DNA of 41,776 nt from an uncultured Bacteroidales bacterium. Lineage in GTDB: Bacteria; Bacteroidota; Bacteroidia; Bacteroidales; Muribaculaceae. Of the stretch, positions 26,041 through 34,734 are shown piece after piece. The notes beneath the pieces are model-generated. The model did no database searches, was not told where the DNA came from, and saw only the letters and a list, made by a program, of their open reading frames with translations. Position numbers and translations under genes: made by a program. Within the stretch, counting starts at the first letter, position 1, and every line of letters starts with the position of its first letter. Location of the stretch: assembly GCA_902772455.1 (NCBI GenBank), contig CACYAW010000041.1, positions 1-41,776 of the forward strand, in the 5' to 3' direction.

Positions 26041-28437
26041 ATGAAAAGAATCTCTTTTTTGTTAGCCCTAGTGTCCACTGCCCTGCTGGGCATGGCTGCT
26101 CCTGTCGATCTGGCCACTGCCAGGACAACCGCCCTGCAGTTTGTCCAGACCCACAGCAAGAGCCACACCTTGAGCAGGCCGTCCTCCGCCGACTTGCGGC
26201 TGTTGCATGCCGAAGCCAATTCGAGCCTCATGGGGCAGACGGCCTATTACATTTTCAACACAGGGGAAGCTGGCTTTGTCATTGTCTCGGGTGATGACCG
26301 TGCCCAGGCCATCCTTGCCCATGGCGACCATGCGCTGGACATGGGGAACCTGCCCCAAAACATGAAATTCTGGCTGAGCACCTACAAACGGCAATTGGAA
26401 TTCCTGCAGGCTCATCCCGAACTGATCGTGGAGGCGCCCGTGCGCGGCAATACCGACATGCCTACGATTCCGCCGCTGCTCCGCGCCAATTGGGACCAGC
26501 TGGAACCTTACAACCTGCATTGTCCGACCCTGGACGGTGAGTTGTGTGTGACGGGCTGCCCCGCGACCTCGTTGTCGATGGTGCTTTATCACTGGAAATA
26601 CCCAACTCAACCCATTCCTGCCGTGGATGGCTACATCAACATGACCGGTGGTTTCCAGGTACCTGCCCTGCCCTCGACCACCCTGGACTGGGACAACATG
26701 CTGGACAACTATGAAGGCGTGGATTACACCCCCGAACAGGCCGAAGCGGTGGCCTGGCTAATGCGCTATGTGGGACAGGTGGAACGCATGAACTACAGTC
26801 CCGAGGGCAGCGGTGCCCAGGCTGACGACATCCTGCGCGCCGTCAGGTTCTTCGGGTATGACGAGACCGCCCATGTGGCCACCAAATCGCTGGCCGACTA
26901 CTTCGGCAACGAGACCGAACTGATCAGTGATGAGGACTGGGCTGTCATGCTGCAGAACGAACTGATGGCGGGCCGTCCTGTGGTTTATTGCGCCTTTGAC
27001 TACTCATCCACTTATGGCTGGAGCGGCCATGCCTTTAATGTTGACGGCTATACCCCCGCCACCAACACCTATCATGTGAATTGGGGCTGGAGTGGCATCG
27101 GTAACGGTGACTTTGCCCTGAATGCCTTCAACTATGGCCGATACTCCTTCAGCATCGAGCAGCAGATGGTTATGGGCATCCAGCCACCTGCCACAACTCC
27201 CACACTGCGGGTTTCGCCACTGCAATTGGACATGGAGGCCTATGTCGACCAGAGCACAACAGCCACATTTAACGTCAAGGGACTGCTGCTTGTTGATGAC
27301 GTGACGCTGACGCTCGACGACGGGAATGGAGCCTTTTCACTGGATGCCAGCGACATTGGCATGAACGATGCCCTTGACGGGGTAACTGTCACCGTGACCT
27401 ATTCGCCTCTGGCCAGCGGCACACACACGGCAACCGTGACCCTGAGCAGCCCCGAAGCCGATGACGTGACCGTCACGCTCAATGGAACCGCCCAGCTGGA
27501 AACCTTCGTCCCCACGGTCCTTCCCGCCGACAGCGCTCACATCGGGTTGACACAATTCCGTGCCGACTGGACCGACCTGACGGCTTCGAAATATGTCTCG
27601 AGCTACACCCTTGAGGTAAATACCAAACCCGGCACCATGCTCCTTGACCAGGCTGACTGGAGCAGCCTGCAAGAGGGCAGCACCAACTTTGCCGACAATC
27701 CCGACGCATTGCTTCCCGAAGGCTGGACCTTTAGCGGCAACGGATTGTGGTGTGAAGCGGGAGCCGTCTCCATCAATAACAAAAGCTCCATCATCTCCCC
27801 CGCACATGACCTGGCGGGATATGAGAAAATGACCGTTGTCGTTGCCGCCAAATCGTCCACAGCGATGAGCAGCTCCAAATTCACGGTTTCCACCAGTCTC
27901 GACAGCAAGGAAATTGCCGTCACCGAGAGTTCATCGTTTGTGCAGTGTGTGGCCGTGCTCAATTGTGACGAATTGGACCAGGTGACCATTGCCGGCAAGA
28001 CCAGTTTCCCTCAATTCCAGAGCATTAAGGTATATGCCGGAGAATTAGACGAGCCGCAACTGAGAGCCGTTTTGGAAAACGGCGATGAGAACTACAGGCT
28101 GATTACCGGCATCACCGACAAGTACTATACCGTTACTGACCTGGCAGCAGGAGGTATGTTCTATTACCGGGTAAAGGCCTTGTATATCGACGGCAGCAGC
28201 AGCCCATGGAGCAAGAGCAAAAGCATCATCCTGCAGGATAACGGCGGCGTGTGCCACACGGCTGGAGACATGGATCACGACGGGAATGTCAACATTGCTG
28301 ACGTGACCGCCCTCATCGATTATCTGCTGAATGACAATGGCGAAGTATGCCCAGTTTGTGCCGACGTCAACGGCGACAATGTTATCAACATCGGTGACGT
28401 TACCGACCTGATCGACCTGTTGCTGTCGGGCAACTGA
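26041..28437 (+). CDS. Secreted C10 cysteine protease with split FnIII-like region and C-terminal dockerin
   Basis: 798 residues, second gene of the pair starting at 23638; an AAGGA stands just before the ATG. Signal peptide (1-19, LLGMAAPVD), prodomain (VIVSGDDRAQAILAHGDH), C10 catalytic domain with Cys173 (CVTGCPATS) and His330 (SGHAFNVDGY) followed by HVNWGWSG. Ig-like domain at about 383-485; FnIII first half at about 487-530; beta-rich insert at about 531-672 (MLLDQADWSSLQ onward); FnIII second half at about 673-735. Dockerin pair at about 741-798 (GDMDHDGNVNIADVTALIDY and DVNGDNVINIGDVTDLIDLL) with a CPVC linker. The 23638 and 26041 products have the same design but differ throughout, so the duplication is not recent. 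A terminator follows at 28467. Confidence 0.93.
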   Translation: MKRISFLLALVSTALLGMAAPVDLATARTTALQFVQTHSKSHTLSRPSSADLRLLHAEANSSLMGQTAYYIFNTGEAGFVIVSGDDRAQAILAHGDHALDMGNLPQNMKFWLSTYKRQLEFLQAHPELIVEAPVRGNTDMPTIPPLLRANWDQLEPYNLHCPTLDGELCVTGCPATSLSMVLYHWKYPTQPIPAVDGYINMTGGFQVPALPSTTLDWDNMLDNYEGVDYTPEQAEAVAWLMRYVGQVERMNYSPEGSGAQADDILRAVRFFGYDETAHVATKSLADYFGNETELISDEDWAVMLQNELMAGRPVVYCAFDYSSTYGWSGHAFNVDGYTPATNTYHVNWGWSGIGNGDFALNAFNYGRYSFSIEQQMVMGIQPPATTPTLRVSPLQLDMEAYVDQSTTATFNVKGLLLVDDVTLTLDDGNGAFSLDASDIGMNDALDGVTVTVTYSPLASGTHTATVTLSSPEADDVTVTLNGTAQLETFVPTVLPADSAHIGLTQFRADWTDLTASKYVSSYTLEVNTKPGTMLLDQADWSSLQEGSTNFADNPDALLPEGWTFSGNGLWCEAGAVSINNKSSIISPAHDLAGYEKMTVVVAAKSSTAMSSSKFTVSTSLDSKEIAVTESSSFVQCVAVLNCDELDQVTIAGKTSFPQFQSIKVYAGELDEPQLRAVLENGDENYRLITGITDKYYTVTDLAAGGMFYYRVKALYIDGSSSPWSKSKSIILQDNGGVCHTAGDMDHDGNVNIADVTALIDYLLNDNGEVCPVCADVNGDNVINIGDVTDLIDLLLSGN

Positions 28438-28466
28438 CCCTGTTATCACTCACACTAACCATCATG

Positions 28467-28508
28467 TAGAGCCAGGAGCGAATCACAGAACCGCACCTGG
28501 CTCTATTT
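28467..28508 (+). terminator. Terminator after the 26041 protease
   Basis: TAGAGCCAGG (28467-28476) pairs with CCTGGCTCTA (28496-28505), followed by TTT. The loop is 19 bases. Confidence 0.7.
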
Positions 28509-28581
28509 CATGTAACAAAAACTGCATTTTTATTATTTCAGCCTTCTTCGTTGTTTTTTAACGCAAATAAATCATAAAAAA

Positions 28582-28614
28582 TTTGTCGTTATTATCATTT
28601 TTGGTGTAAATTTG
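28582..28614 (+). promoter_or_regulatory. Promoter of the 28732 protease
   Basis: TTTG (28582-28585), 21 bases, TAAATTTG (28607-28614): consensus match. The leader is about 110 bases, long like that inferred for the 1972 gene. Confidence 0.75.
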
Positions 28615-28731
28615 CAACTCTATTACTGAATGCCATCGTTGAGCGATGCAAAAAGTAAAGGTCAATTCACATTAGCTACTGAAGCATTTTTAACTTAACT
28701 AAATATTCATCAATTAATTAACCTGGTTTTT

Positions 28732-31158
28732 ATGAGAAGAATCTTATTGTGTGCCGCAGTGTTGTGTGCGGCGATCGGGCTGTCGGCAGCTCCTGTTGAC
28801 ATGAGAACAGCCCAAAGCAAAGCTCAAGCTTTTGTACAGCAAAAATTGTATGGTGGCAGACTGTGTGCGCCCATCTCGGGAGAGATGAAGCTCGTTCATG
28901 CCGAAATGAACTCCAAGATGCTGGACCGTGCCGTCTATTACATCTTCAATTCCCAGAATGGCTATGTCATCGTGTCAGGTGATGACCGCGCCGAGGAAAT
29001 CCTGGGTTATGGTGACCATCCCCTGGACATCAACACCATTCCCTGCAACATGAAGGCCTGGCTGGCCACCTACAAGGTACAGCTCGAGTACCTGCAGGCC
29101 CATGAGGGATTGCAGGTCGAGGCTCCGTCAATGAAGGCCCCCATGCGCCAAATCTCCAGCGTTGAACCGCTGCTGACTGCGCTGTGGGATCAGGAGGCTC
29201 CTTACTGGAACATGTGCAAAATCAATGGCAACCAGTGCTTGACGGGATGCCCCGCCACCTCGGCAGCAATGGTGTTCCATTACTGGAAATATCCCGACTT
29301 TGAAACTCCTGAGGTTCCTGCCTATCGTTGTGCATTGAGCACCTCGTACTGGGGCGGTTCCACCATGGTGAATGTGCCTGCACTTCCTCCTGTAACCTTC
29401 GACTGGGAGAATATGCTTGATCGCTACACCAGTGGCTATAACACTGCCCAGGCTAATGCAGTTGCCACCCTGATGCGCTACATCGGCCAGGCCGAGCACA
29501 TGGAATATGGTACCAGCGCTGCTGGTGGCAGTGGTGTTCACGTCGACAGTGTGAGCCTGATTGCCGATGCCTTCAAGTTCTTTGGCTATGACGAGGAGAC
29601 CGTTCGCGTGGTCAAGAAGACCAGTGCCTACAGCGGTGGCACCACTCTGTACACTGATGCCGAGTGGGCTGACATCATTCAAGAAGAGCTCAGCGAGGGA
29701 CGCCCCATCGTGTTCTGTGCTGTTGCCGGCGGTTTCTTTGGTGGTGGTCATGCCTTCAACGTTGACGGTTATGACAGCAGCTCCAACAAGTACCACATCA
29801 ACTTTGGCTGGAGTGGTGACGAGAACAACTACTATGCTCTGAACGCCTTCAATGGCGGCGGCTCAGTCTTCAACCAGTACCAGCAGATGGTCATCGGCAT
29901 CCAGCCGCCTCTGACCACGCCGCGCCTCAAGACCGACAAGAGCGAGATTTCTCTGTCATGCTACAAGAACGAGACCGCTACCGATCAGTTCACCTTGAAG
30001 GGCCGCAATCTGGAAGATAAAGCCACCCTGACCCTCATTGACGAGAACGGCGTGTTCAGCATCAACGAGACCTCTGTTGCTCCCGCCGAGGACAACACAA
30101 TCAATCAGAGAGTCATCGTAACCTATGCTCCCAAGGCCGAAGGCGAATATACCGCCACTATCGTGGTCAGCACACCTGGTGTCGAGGACTTTGAGATCAC
30201 CCTGAAGGGCACCTCAGTTTATGAGCTGTACCGCCCTGTCATGCTGTCCGCTAACGAGGAGGCCATCACCGCTACCTCGTTCCTTGCCGAGTGGACCGAT
30301 GAGACTCCCGCCGAGAACGTTGCCAGCTACACGCTGCAGGTTGATGCCAAGCCCGATGTGGTTCTGCTCACCCAAGGTGACTGGAGCGATGTTCCCCAGG
30401 ATGATACCAACCATGCTTCGGACGCCAACAACTATATGCCCGAAGGCTGGACCTTCACCGGCACTAAATTCTATCTGGACGGCGGTTTCATTTCACCGAA
30501 CCGCAACTCGGTCATCACCGTCAACACCGACTATGCCGGCTATCGCAAAGTGAGCGTTCTCATCAATGCCAAGGCCTATACCAAGGGATCCAACACTACC
30601 CTGACAGTATCCTCAGACATTGATTCCAAGACTATTACATTGGCTAAAGAAGTAGCTACCTATCTCGTCGTTCTTGATATGGGTGATAATCCCGTCGTAA
30701 AATTCACGGCAGGTACCTATCCCGAGATCCAGAGCATCAAGATCTATGGTGGCGAAATCACCGATCCCGAGCCCTTCACCCTGAGGGGTGCCAACGAGAC
30801 CGGCGATGCCATGAATCGCTTGATCGAAGGCATCACGCCCGACAAGTTCTACACCGTGACCGGTCTGCTGCCCGCCACTTCCTATCTGTATCGCGTGAAA
30901 GCCATCTACGTGAACGGCACCGAGAGCATGTGGAGCAACTACAAGGAAGTGATGCTCAAGGAAGGCCTGGATGTCCTCGTTGGTGATGCCGATCGCAACG
31001 GCGTTGTGAACATCGAAGACGTGACCGCTATCGTGGATTATATCCTCACCGGCACTGGCGACATCGACTTGACCGCCTCTGACGTGAACGGTAACGGACT
31101 TGTCAACATTGAGGACGTGACCGACCTGGTTGACTACCTGCTCAGAGGTGAGTGGTAA
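28732..31158 (+). CDS. Secreted C10 cysteine protease with split FnIII-like region and C-terminal dockerin
   Basis: 808 residues. Signal peptide (1-19), prodomain with VIVSGDDRAEEILGYGDH, C10 catalytic domain with Cys173 (CLTGCPATS) and His340 (GGGHAFNVDGY) then HINFGWSG. The catalytic part is the closest relative in this window of the 1972 giant protease; both have KKTSAYSGG, then TLYTDA, and RPIVFCAV. Ig-like domain at about 393-498; FnIII first half at about 499-542; beta-rich insert at about 543-682; FnIII second half at about 683-745. Dockerin pair at about 750-808 (GDADRNGVVNIEDVTAIVDY and DVNGNGLVNIEDVTDLVDYL); unlike the other three, its linker has no CxxC. Own promoter and terminator, so a separate transcription unit. 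All active-site features present. Confidence 0.93.
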   Translation: MRRILLCAAVLCAAIGLSAAPVDMRTAQSKAQAFVQQKLYGGRLCAPISGEMKLVHAEMNSKMLDRAVYYIFNSQNGYVIVSGDDRAEEILGYGDHPLDINTIPCNMKAWLATYKVQLEYLQAHEGLQVEAPSMKAPMRQISSVEPLLTALWDQEAPYWNMCKINGNQCLTGCPATSAAMVFHYWKYPDFETPEVPAYRCALSTSYWGGSTMVNVPALPPVTFDWENMLDRYTSGYNTAQANAVATLMRYIGQAEHMEYGTSAAGGSGVHVDSVSLIADAFKFFGYDEETVRVVKKTSAYSGGTTLYTDAEWADIIQEELSEGRPIVFCAVAGGFFGGGHAFNVDGYDSSSNKYHINFGWSGDENNYYALNAFNGGGSVFNQYQQMVIGIQPPLTTPRLKTDKSEISLSCYKNETATDQFTLKGRNLEDKATLTLIDENGVFSINETSVAPAEDNTINQRVIVTYAPKAEGEYTATIVVSTPGVEDFEITLKGTSVYELYRPVMLSANEEAITATSFLAEWTDETPAENVASYTLQVDAKPDVVLLTQGDWSDVPQDDTNHASDANNYMPEGWTFTGTKFYLDGGFISPNRNSVITVNTDYAGYRKVSVLINAKAYTKGSNTTLTVSSDIDSKTITLAKEVATYLVVLDMGDNPVVKFTAGTYPEIQSIKIYGGEITDPEPFTLRGANETGDAMNRLIEGITPDKFYTVTGLLPATSYLYRVKAIYVNGTESMWSNYKEVMLKEGLDVLVGDADRNGVVNIEDVTAIVDYILTGTGDIDLTASDVNGNGLVNIEDVTDLVDYLLRGEW

Positions 31159-31190
31159 TCGACTCAAGGTAAATAACCTAGACATCTTTC

Positions 31191-31223
31191 AAGGGCTGGC
31201 AGATTGCCGGCCCTTGATTTTTT
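31191..31223 (+). terminator. Rho-independent terminator ending the protease cluster
   Basis: AAGGGCTGGC (31191-31200) pairs with GCCGGCCCTT (31206-31215, one G-U) and is followed by GATTTTTT. The rest of the 31159-31456 gap holds imperfect AGGAACTGG repeats (31256-31300) and the next promoter, with no gene seen. Confidence 0.85.
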
Positions 31224-31398
31224 ACAAACCAGTGGCTTGCACGATTAACGGGCGAGAGGAACTGGACGGGCGGAAGGAACTGGAGATGCTGGAACTAGAG
31301 CGGTGTGTTAACGTGGAGAATTATTGTTAAAAATGGAGGGGGCGATGTAACTTTCGGGGCTTGGAAAAGTCTAAAAGATAAAAAAAATCGGTTTTTAT

Positions 31399-31429
31399 TT
31401 TGCGATGTGCCTGATTTGCACTAATTTTG
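31399..31429 (+). promoter_or_regulatory. Promoter of the 31457-34059 operon
   Basis: TTTG (31399-31402), 19 bases, TAATTTTG (31422-31429): consensus match, about 28 bases before the ATG at 31457. Confidence 0.75.
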
Positions 31430-31456
31430 CAGATTGAAACCGAATAAACAAGAACG

Positions 31457-31768
31457 ATGAAGCGGACACTGTACATATTGCTTTGCCTGGTGGCGATGGG
31501 TGGCATGAAGGCCATTGCGCTGCCTGACAACTTTATGCCTCAACGCATCGAGAACGTTGCTACAGGTCCTGCCGCCCAGGGTTCAGAGGGTCACATCGTC
31601 TTTATTGCCGGCAGCAGCGATGCCACTTTTAACGTTTACTCCATCACCGGTCAGCTTGTCAAGGTGGTGCGTGTGAGCGCCGACCAGCGTGCCAGTATCG
31701 ATTTCCCTAAGGGATTCTATATTGTGAAATGCAGCAATCAGTGGTCCCGCAAGGTGGTGGTGAGATAA
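31457..31768 (+). CDS. Small secreted protein consisting of signal peptide plus T9SS-like C-terminal domain
   Basis: 103 residues. The N-terminus (MKRTLYILLCLVAMGGMKAI) is a signal peptide. After a short linker, residues 48-103 resemble a T9SS type A sorting domain: FNVYSITGQLVKVV, then a turn, then FPKGFYIVKCSNQWSRKVVV at the end. The final strand-turn-strand and basic terminus are like the tail of the 17276 protease (GVYVVRIREKSIKLVIK). There is no room for a functional cargo domain. The gene starts an operon: cardiolipin synthase begins 7 bases after its stop, then ispE. Function unknown; it could be a competitor, adaptor or decoy for the sorting machinery, or a worn-down remnant of a larger secreted protein. 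Confidence 0.7.
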   Translation: MKRTLYILLCLVAMGGMKAIALPDNFMPQRIENVATGPAAQGSEGHIVFIAGSSDATFNVYSITGQLVKVVRVSADQRASIDFPKGFYIVKCSNQWSRKVVVR

Positions 31769-31775
31769 TGAGAAA

Positions 31776-33224
31776 ATGTTTCTCGCCGAGCTGTTCCCAT
31801 ATGCTAACGTAGTCTATGACATCCTGACGGTGCTATATGCGCTCACCGTGATAGCGGTGATTGTTGTAGTACTGAGCGAGAACCGCAACCCTGTCAAGTC
31901 GATGGCATGGGTGCTGGTGTTGTTGCTATTGCCCGTACTGGGACTGGCCATATACCTGACATTCGGGCGCAGCCTCAAGGGTATGAGGCTGATTTCCCGT
32001 TCAGACCTGCGCGAGTTGCGTCGTCTGAACGACTATAGCTACGACAGCGAACTGGAACAGGGGCTGACCGACAGCTCCAAGCAGATTATCTCGCTGGTGA
32101 ACAAATTGGCCGGTCCACACCTGTTCACAGGCAACGGCATCGACATGTTCACCACAGGACAGGAGAAATTCACCGCCCTGTTGCGTGACATCGAGGCCGC
32201 ACAGGATTATGTGCATGTGCAGTATTTCATCATCGAGAACGATGAAGTGGGTTCTCAGCTCATCGACGCGCTCAAGCGCAAGGCGCAAGAGGGTGTACAG
32301 GTAAGGGTTCTCTATGACTACGTGGGCTCGTTCTACATGCGTCCCCGTGTGCTCAAGGAGATGCGCCACGCCGGCATCGAGGTGCACCCCTTCTTGGAGG
32401 TGACTCCCGCCAATGTGGCCTTCCGCATCAACTGGCGCAACCACCGCAAGGTTGTCGTCATCGACGGTAAGGTGGGCTACGTGGGCGGCATGAACATCGC
32501 CAAGCGCTATGTGACAGGCGACAAGAAATGGAAGGCCTGGCGCGACACCCATCTGCGCATCGCCGGCGAGGCGGTGGCAGCAATGGAATACTCGTTTGCC
32601 ATCGACTGGAACTACACCACGCGCAAATTGATCACATTGCCCACGATGCACTATGAAACGCCACCTGCCACTCCCGACTACATGGTGCAGATGCTGGGCA
32701 GCGGACCCACCAGCCGCTGGAACAATATCTCATTCGTGTTCCAGCGCGCCATCTCGCTGGCCACCAAACGAGTTTACATCCAGACCCCCTATTTCCTGCC
32801 CAGCGAGGCCTTGCTCAAGACATTGCAGAGCGCAGCCCTGTCGGGGGTTGACGTTAGGCTGATGATACCACGCCGGCCCGACTCGTGGATGCTGCGTCTG
32901 GCCACGGGTTCCTACATCAAGCAATGTCTGTTGTCGGGCATGAAAATCTACTATTATGAGCCCACGGTGATGCACGCCAAGGTGGTTATCACCGATGACG
33001 AGTTTGTCACCACCGGCTCGACCAACTTCGATTTCCGTAGCTTTGAGCACAACTTTGAGTTCAACGCCCTGATATACAGCAAGGAATTCAACCAAAAGAT
33101 GTGTGCCACCTTTGAGGCCGATATGAACAAGTGTTCGCGCGTGAGCATGGGCAAATGGAAAAAACGCCCGCTCATGCAAAAGGCACTGGAGTCTGTCATC
33201 CGCCTCTTCAGTCCCATCCTGTAA
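31776..33224 (+). CDS. cls: Cardiolipin synthase (phospholipase D superfamily)
   Basis: 482 residues. Two N-terminal membrane segments (about 9-32 and 43-62) are followed by two PLD domains with complete HKD motifs: HRKVVVID (near 223) and HAKVVITD (near 400). Each is followed by the usual G-G/S-N element (GGMNIAKRY, GSTNFDFRSF). Bacterial Cls joins two phosphatidylglycerol molecules to cardiolipin plus glycerol at the inner membrane. Length and layout are normal for ClsA-type enzymes. It is translationally close to the preceding small secreted protein (7 bases) and to ispE (10 bases downstream), so the three are probably co-transcribed. Confidence 0.93.
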   Translation: MFLAELFPYANVVYDILTVLYALTVIAVIVVVLSENRNPVKSMAWVLVLLLLPVLGLAIYLTFGRSLKGMRLISRSDLRELRRLNDYSYDSELEQGLTDSSKQIISLVNKLAGPHLFTGNGIDMFTTGQEKFTALLRDIEAAQDYVHVQYFIIENDEVGSQLIDALKRKAQEGVQVRVLYDYVGSFYMRPRVLKEMRHAGIEVHPFLEVTPANVAFRINWRNHRKVVVIDGKVGYVGGMNIAKRYVTGDKKWKAWRDTHLRIAGEAVAAMEYSFAIDWNYTTRKLITLPTMHYETPPATPDYMVQMLGSGPTSRWNNISFVFQRAISLATKRVYIQTPYFLPSEALLKTLQSAALSGVDVRLMIPRRPDSWMLRLATGSYIKQCLLSGMKIYYYEPTVMHAKVVITDDEFVTTGSTNFDFRSFEHNFEFNALIYSKEFNQKMCATFEADMNKCSRVSMGKWKKRPLMQKALESVIRLFSPIL

Positions 33225-33234
33225 CGACAATCAC

Positions 33235-34059
33235 ATGATCAGTTTTCCCAACGCAAAAATCAACCTAGGTCTCAACATTGTAGAACGTCGCCCCGATGGC
33301 TACCACAATATCGAGACCGTGTTTTATCCCATTCCCCTCACCGATGTGCTGGAGATCGTGCCTGCCGCTGACGGCACCGACACCACCCTCACCTGCTATG
33401 GCAACCCTGTGGACTGCCCTCCCGAGAAGAACCTGGTGATGAAGGCCTACCGCCTGATGCAGGAGAGATACCATGTGCCTGCCGTGTCGATTCACCTCTA
33501 CAAGCACATCCCTGACGGCGCCGGTCTGGGAGGGGGATCGAGCGATGCCGCCCACACGCTTGTGATGCTCAACAAGATGTTTAAGCTAGAACTGAGTGAC
33601 GAGGATCTGGCTGGCATGGCTGTCCAACTGGGAGCCGATTGCGCTTTCTTCATCTATAACCGCCCCATGATTGCCACTGGAATAGGTGATGTGCTCTCGC
33701 CTGTTGACGTTAACCTGCAGGGAATGACCCTGCTGCTTGTCAAACCGCCGGTGGGAGTTGACACCCGCACGGCCTATAGCCGGGTCAAGCCACAGGAGCC
33801 TCTCATGCCCCTGACCGATATCATTTCGCGCCCATTGCCAAGCTGGGACGGCCTGCTGGTCAACGACTTTGAGCCCAGCGTGTTTGCCGCATTGCCTCAA
33901 TTATGGCTCATCAAGGCGCGCCTTCTTGATGCCGGTGCCCAATATGCTGCGATGTCAGGGTCAGGATCAACGGTTTTCGGCATTTTTGATAATGACAAAC
34001 TGGCAGAAAGCATTGCTGACACATTTGCCGATTGTGCCACCTTTGTCCTCCAACTGTGA
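33235..34059 (+). CDS. ispE: 4-diphosphocytidyl-2-C-methyl-D-erythritol kinase
   Basis: 274 residues, a GHMP kinase. N-terminal AKINLGLNIVERRPDGYHNI (about 7-26) carries the conserved Lys and the DGYH motif. The ATP-binding glycine-rich loop GAGLGGGSSDAA is at about 95-106, and the C-terminal MSGSGSTVFGIF is near 240-251. It phosphorylates CDP-methylerythritol in the MEP isoprenoid pathway in the cytoplasm. All three GHMP motifs are present. It starts 10 bases after cls and is the last gene of that operon. Pairing with cls is probably positional rather than pathway-linked. Confidence 0.94.
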   Translation: MISFPNAKINLGLNIVERRPDGYHNIETVFYPIPLTDVLEIVPAADGTDTTLTCYGNPVDCPPEKNLVMKAYRLMQERYHVPAVSIHLYKHIPDGAGLGGGSSDAAHTLVMLNKMFKLELSDEDLAGMAVQLGADCAFFIYNRPMIATGIGDVLSPVDVNLQGMTLLLVKPPVGVDTRTAYSRVKPQEPLMPLTDIISRPLPSWDGLLVNDFEPSVFAALPQLWLIKARLLDAGAQYAAMSGSGSTVFGIFDNDKLAESIADTFADCATFVLQL

Positions 34060-34126
34060 GAAGGGAGGCTTGGAGTGGTTTTTGCTAGATTTGGTGAGGT
34101 AATACGAATTTTAACACAACAACGAT

Positions 34127-34699
34127 ATGTCAAAAAAGAACAAGAAAAACCAAAACGACGAAGCGAAGGCCGCTCAGGAAGAAATCCTTAACGAGGAGAA
34201 CACCGAGCAGCAGCAAAAACAGGTAAACGAGGAAGAACCCACACCCGAAGACAAGATTGCCCAACTGGAAGAACAGCTGGAGCATGAGAAGAAGGAATAC
34301 CTCTTCCTGATGGCTGATTTTGAGAACTTCCGTCGCCGCACCGCCAAGGAGAAAGCCGACCTGATCAAGAACGGTACTGAGGGGGCTATGCGCGATCTGT
34401 TGCCCGTCGTTGACGACCTGGAACGCGCGCTCGACGCCATCAACAAGGGTGGCGACCTGGACAGCTTGAAGGAAGGTGTTGACTTGATTTACAATAAATT
34501 TGTGAAATACCTGCAGAGCCAGCATGTCACTGCCATCGACTCGACAGGTAAGGACTTTGATACCGACGTTCACGAGGCCGTGACGATGTTCCCCGCTCCC
34601 GATCCAACAATGAAGGGCAAGGTCATCGACACAACCATCAAGGGTTACATGATCAACGATAAGGTGCTGCGCCACGCTAAAGTGGTCGTGGGAAGCTGA
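34127..34699 (+). CDS. grpE: GrpE nucleotide exchange factor
   Basis: 190 residues. A charged, low-complexity N-terminal region (about 1-60) leads into a long coiled coil (LEEQLEHEKKEYLFLMADFE, about 48-67). Then follow the GrpE signature FENFRRRTAKEK (about 66-77) and the beta-domain ending VIDTTIKGYMINDKVLRHAK. GrpE releases ADP from DnaK. Paired with dnaJ, 153 bases downstream; dnaK is not in the window. A possible -7 element TAGATTTG (34086-34093) precedes the gene but has no matching -33 box. The length is normal. Confidence 0.95.
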   Translation: MSKKNKKNQNDEAKAAQEEILNEENTEQQQKQVNEEEPTPEDKIAQLEEQLEHEKKEYLFLMADFENFRRRTAKEKADLIKNGTEGAMRDLLPVVDDLERALDAINKGGDLDSLKEGVDLIYNKFVKYLQSQHVTAIDSTGKDFDTDVHEAVTMFPAPDPTMKGKVIDTTIKGYMINDKVLRHAKVVVGS

Positions 34700-34703
34700 T
34701 AAT

Positions 34704-34732
34704 CAAAGACTAAAGTTGAACTTTAGTCTTTG
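34704..34732 (+). terminator. Long perfect hairpin just after grpE
   Basis: A 13-bp stem (34704-34716 with 34720-34732) closes a 3-base loop. No T run follows, so it may act as an attenuator or RNA-processing/stability element between grpE and dnaJ rather than a full terminator. The arms contain CTAAAG-like sequence related to the heptamer repeats that follow. Confidence 0.55.
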
Positions 34733-34734
34733 AG

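Noticed and set aside
31457-31768. Small secreted protein as a stand-alone protease inhibitor (Spi or staphostatin type)
   Set aside because: Its sequence resembles a T9SS C-terminal domain, not the Spi-like prodomains visible in the proteases, and it belongs to the cls operon.
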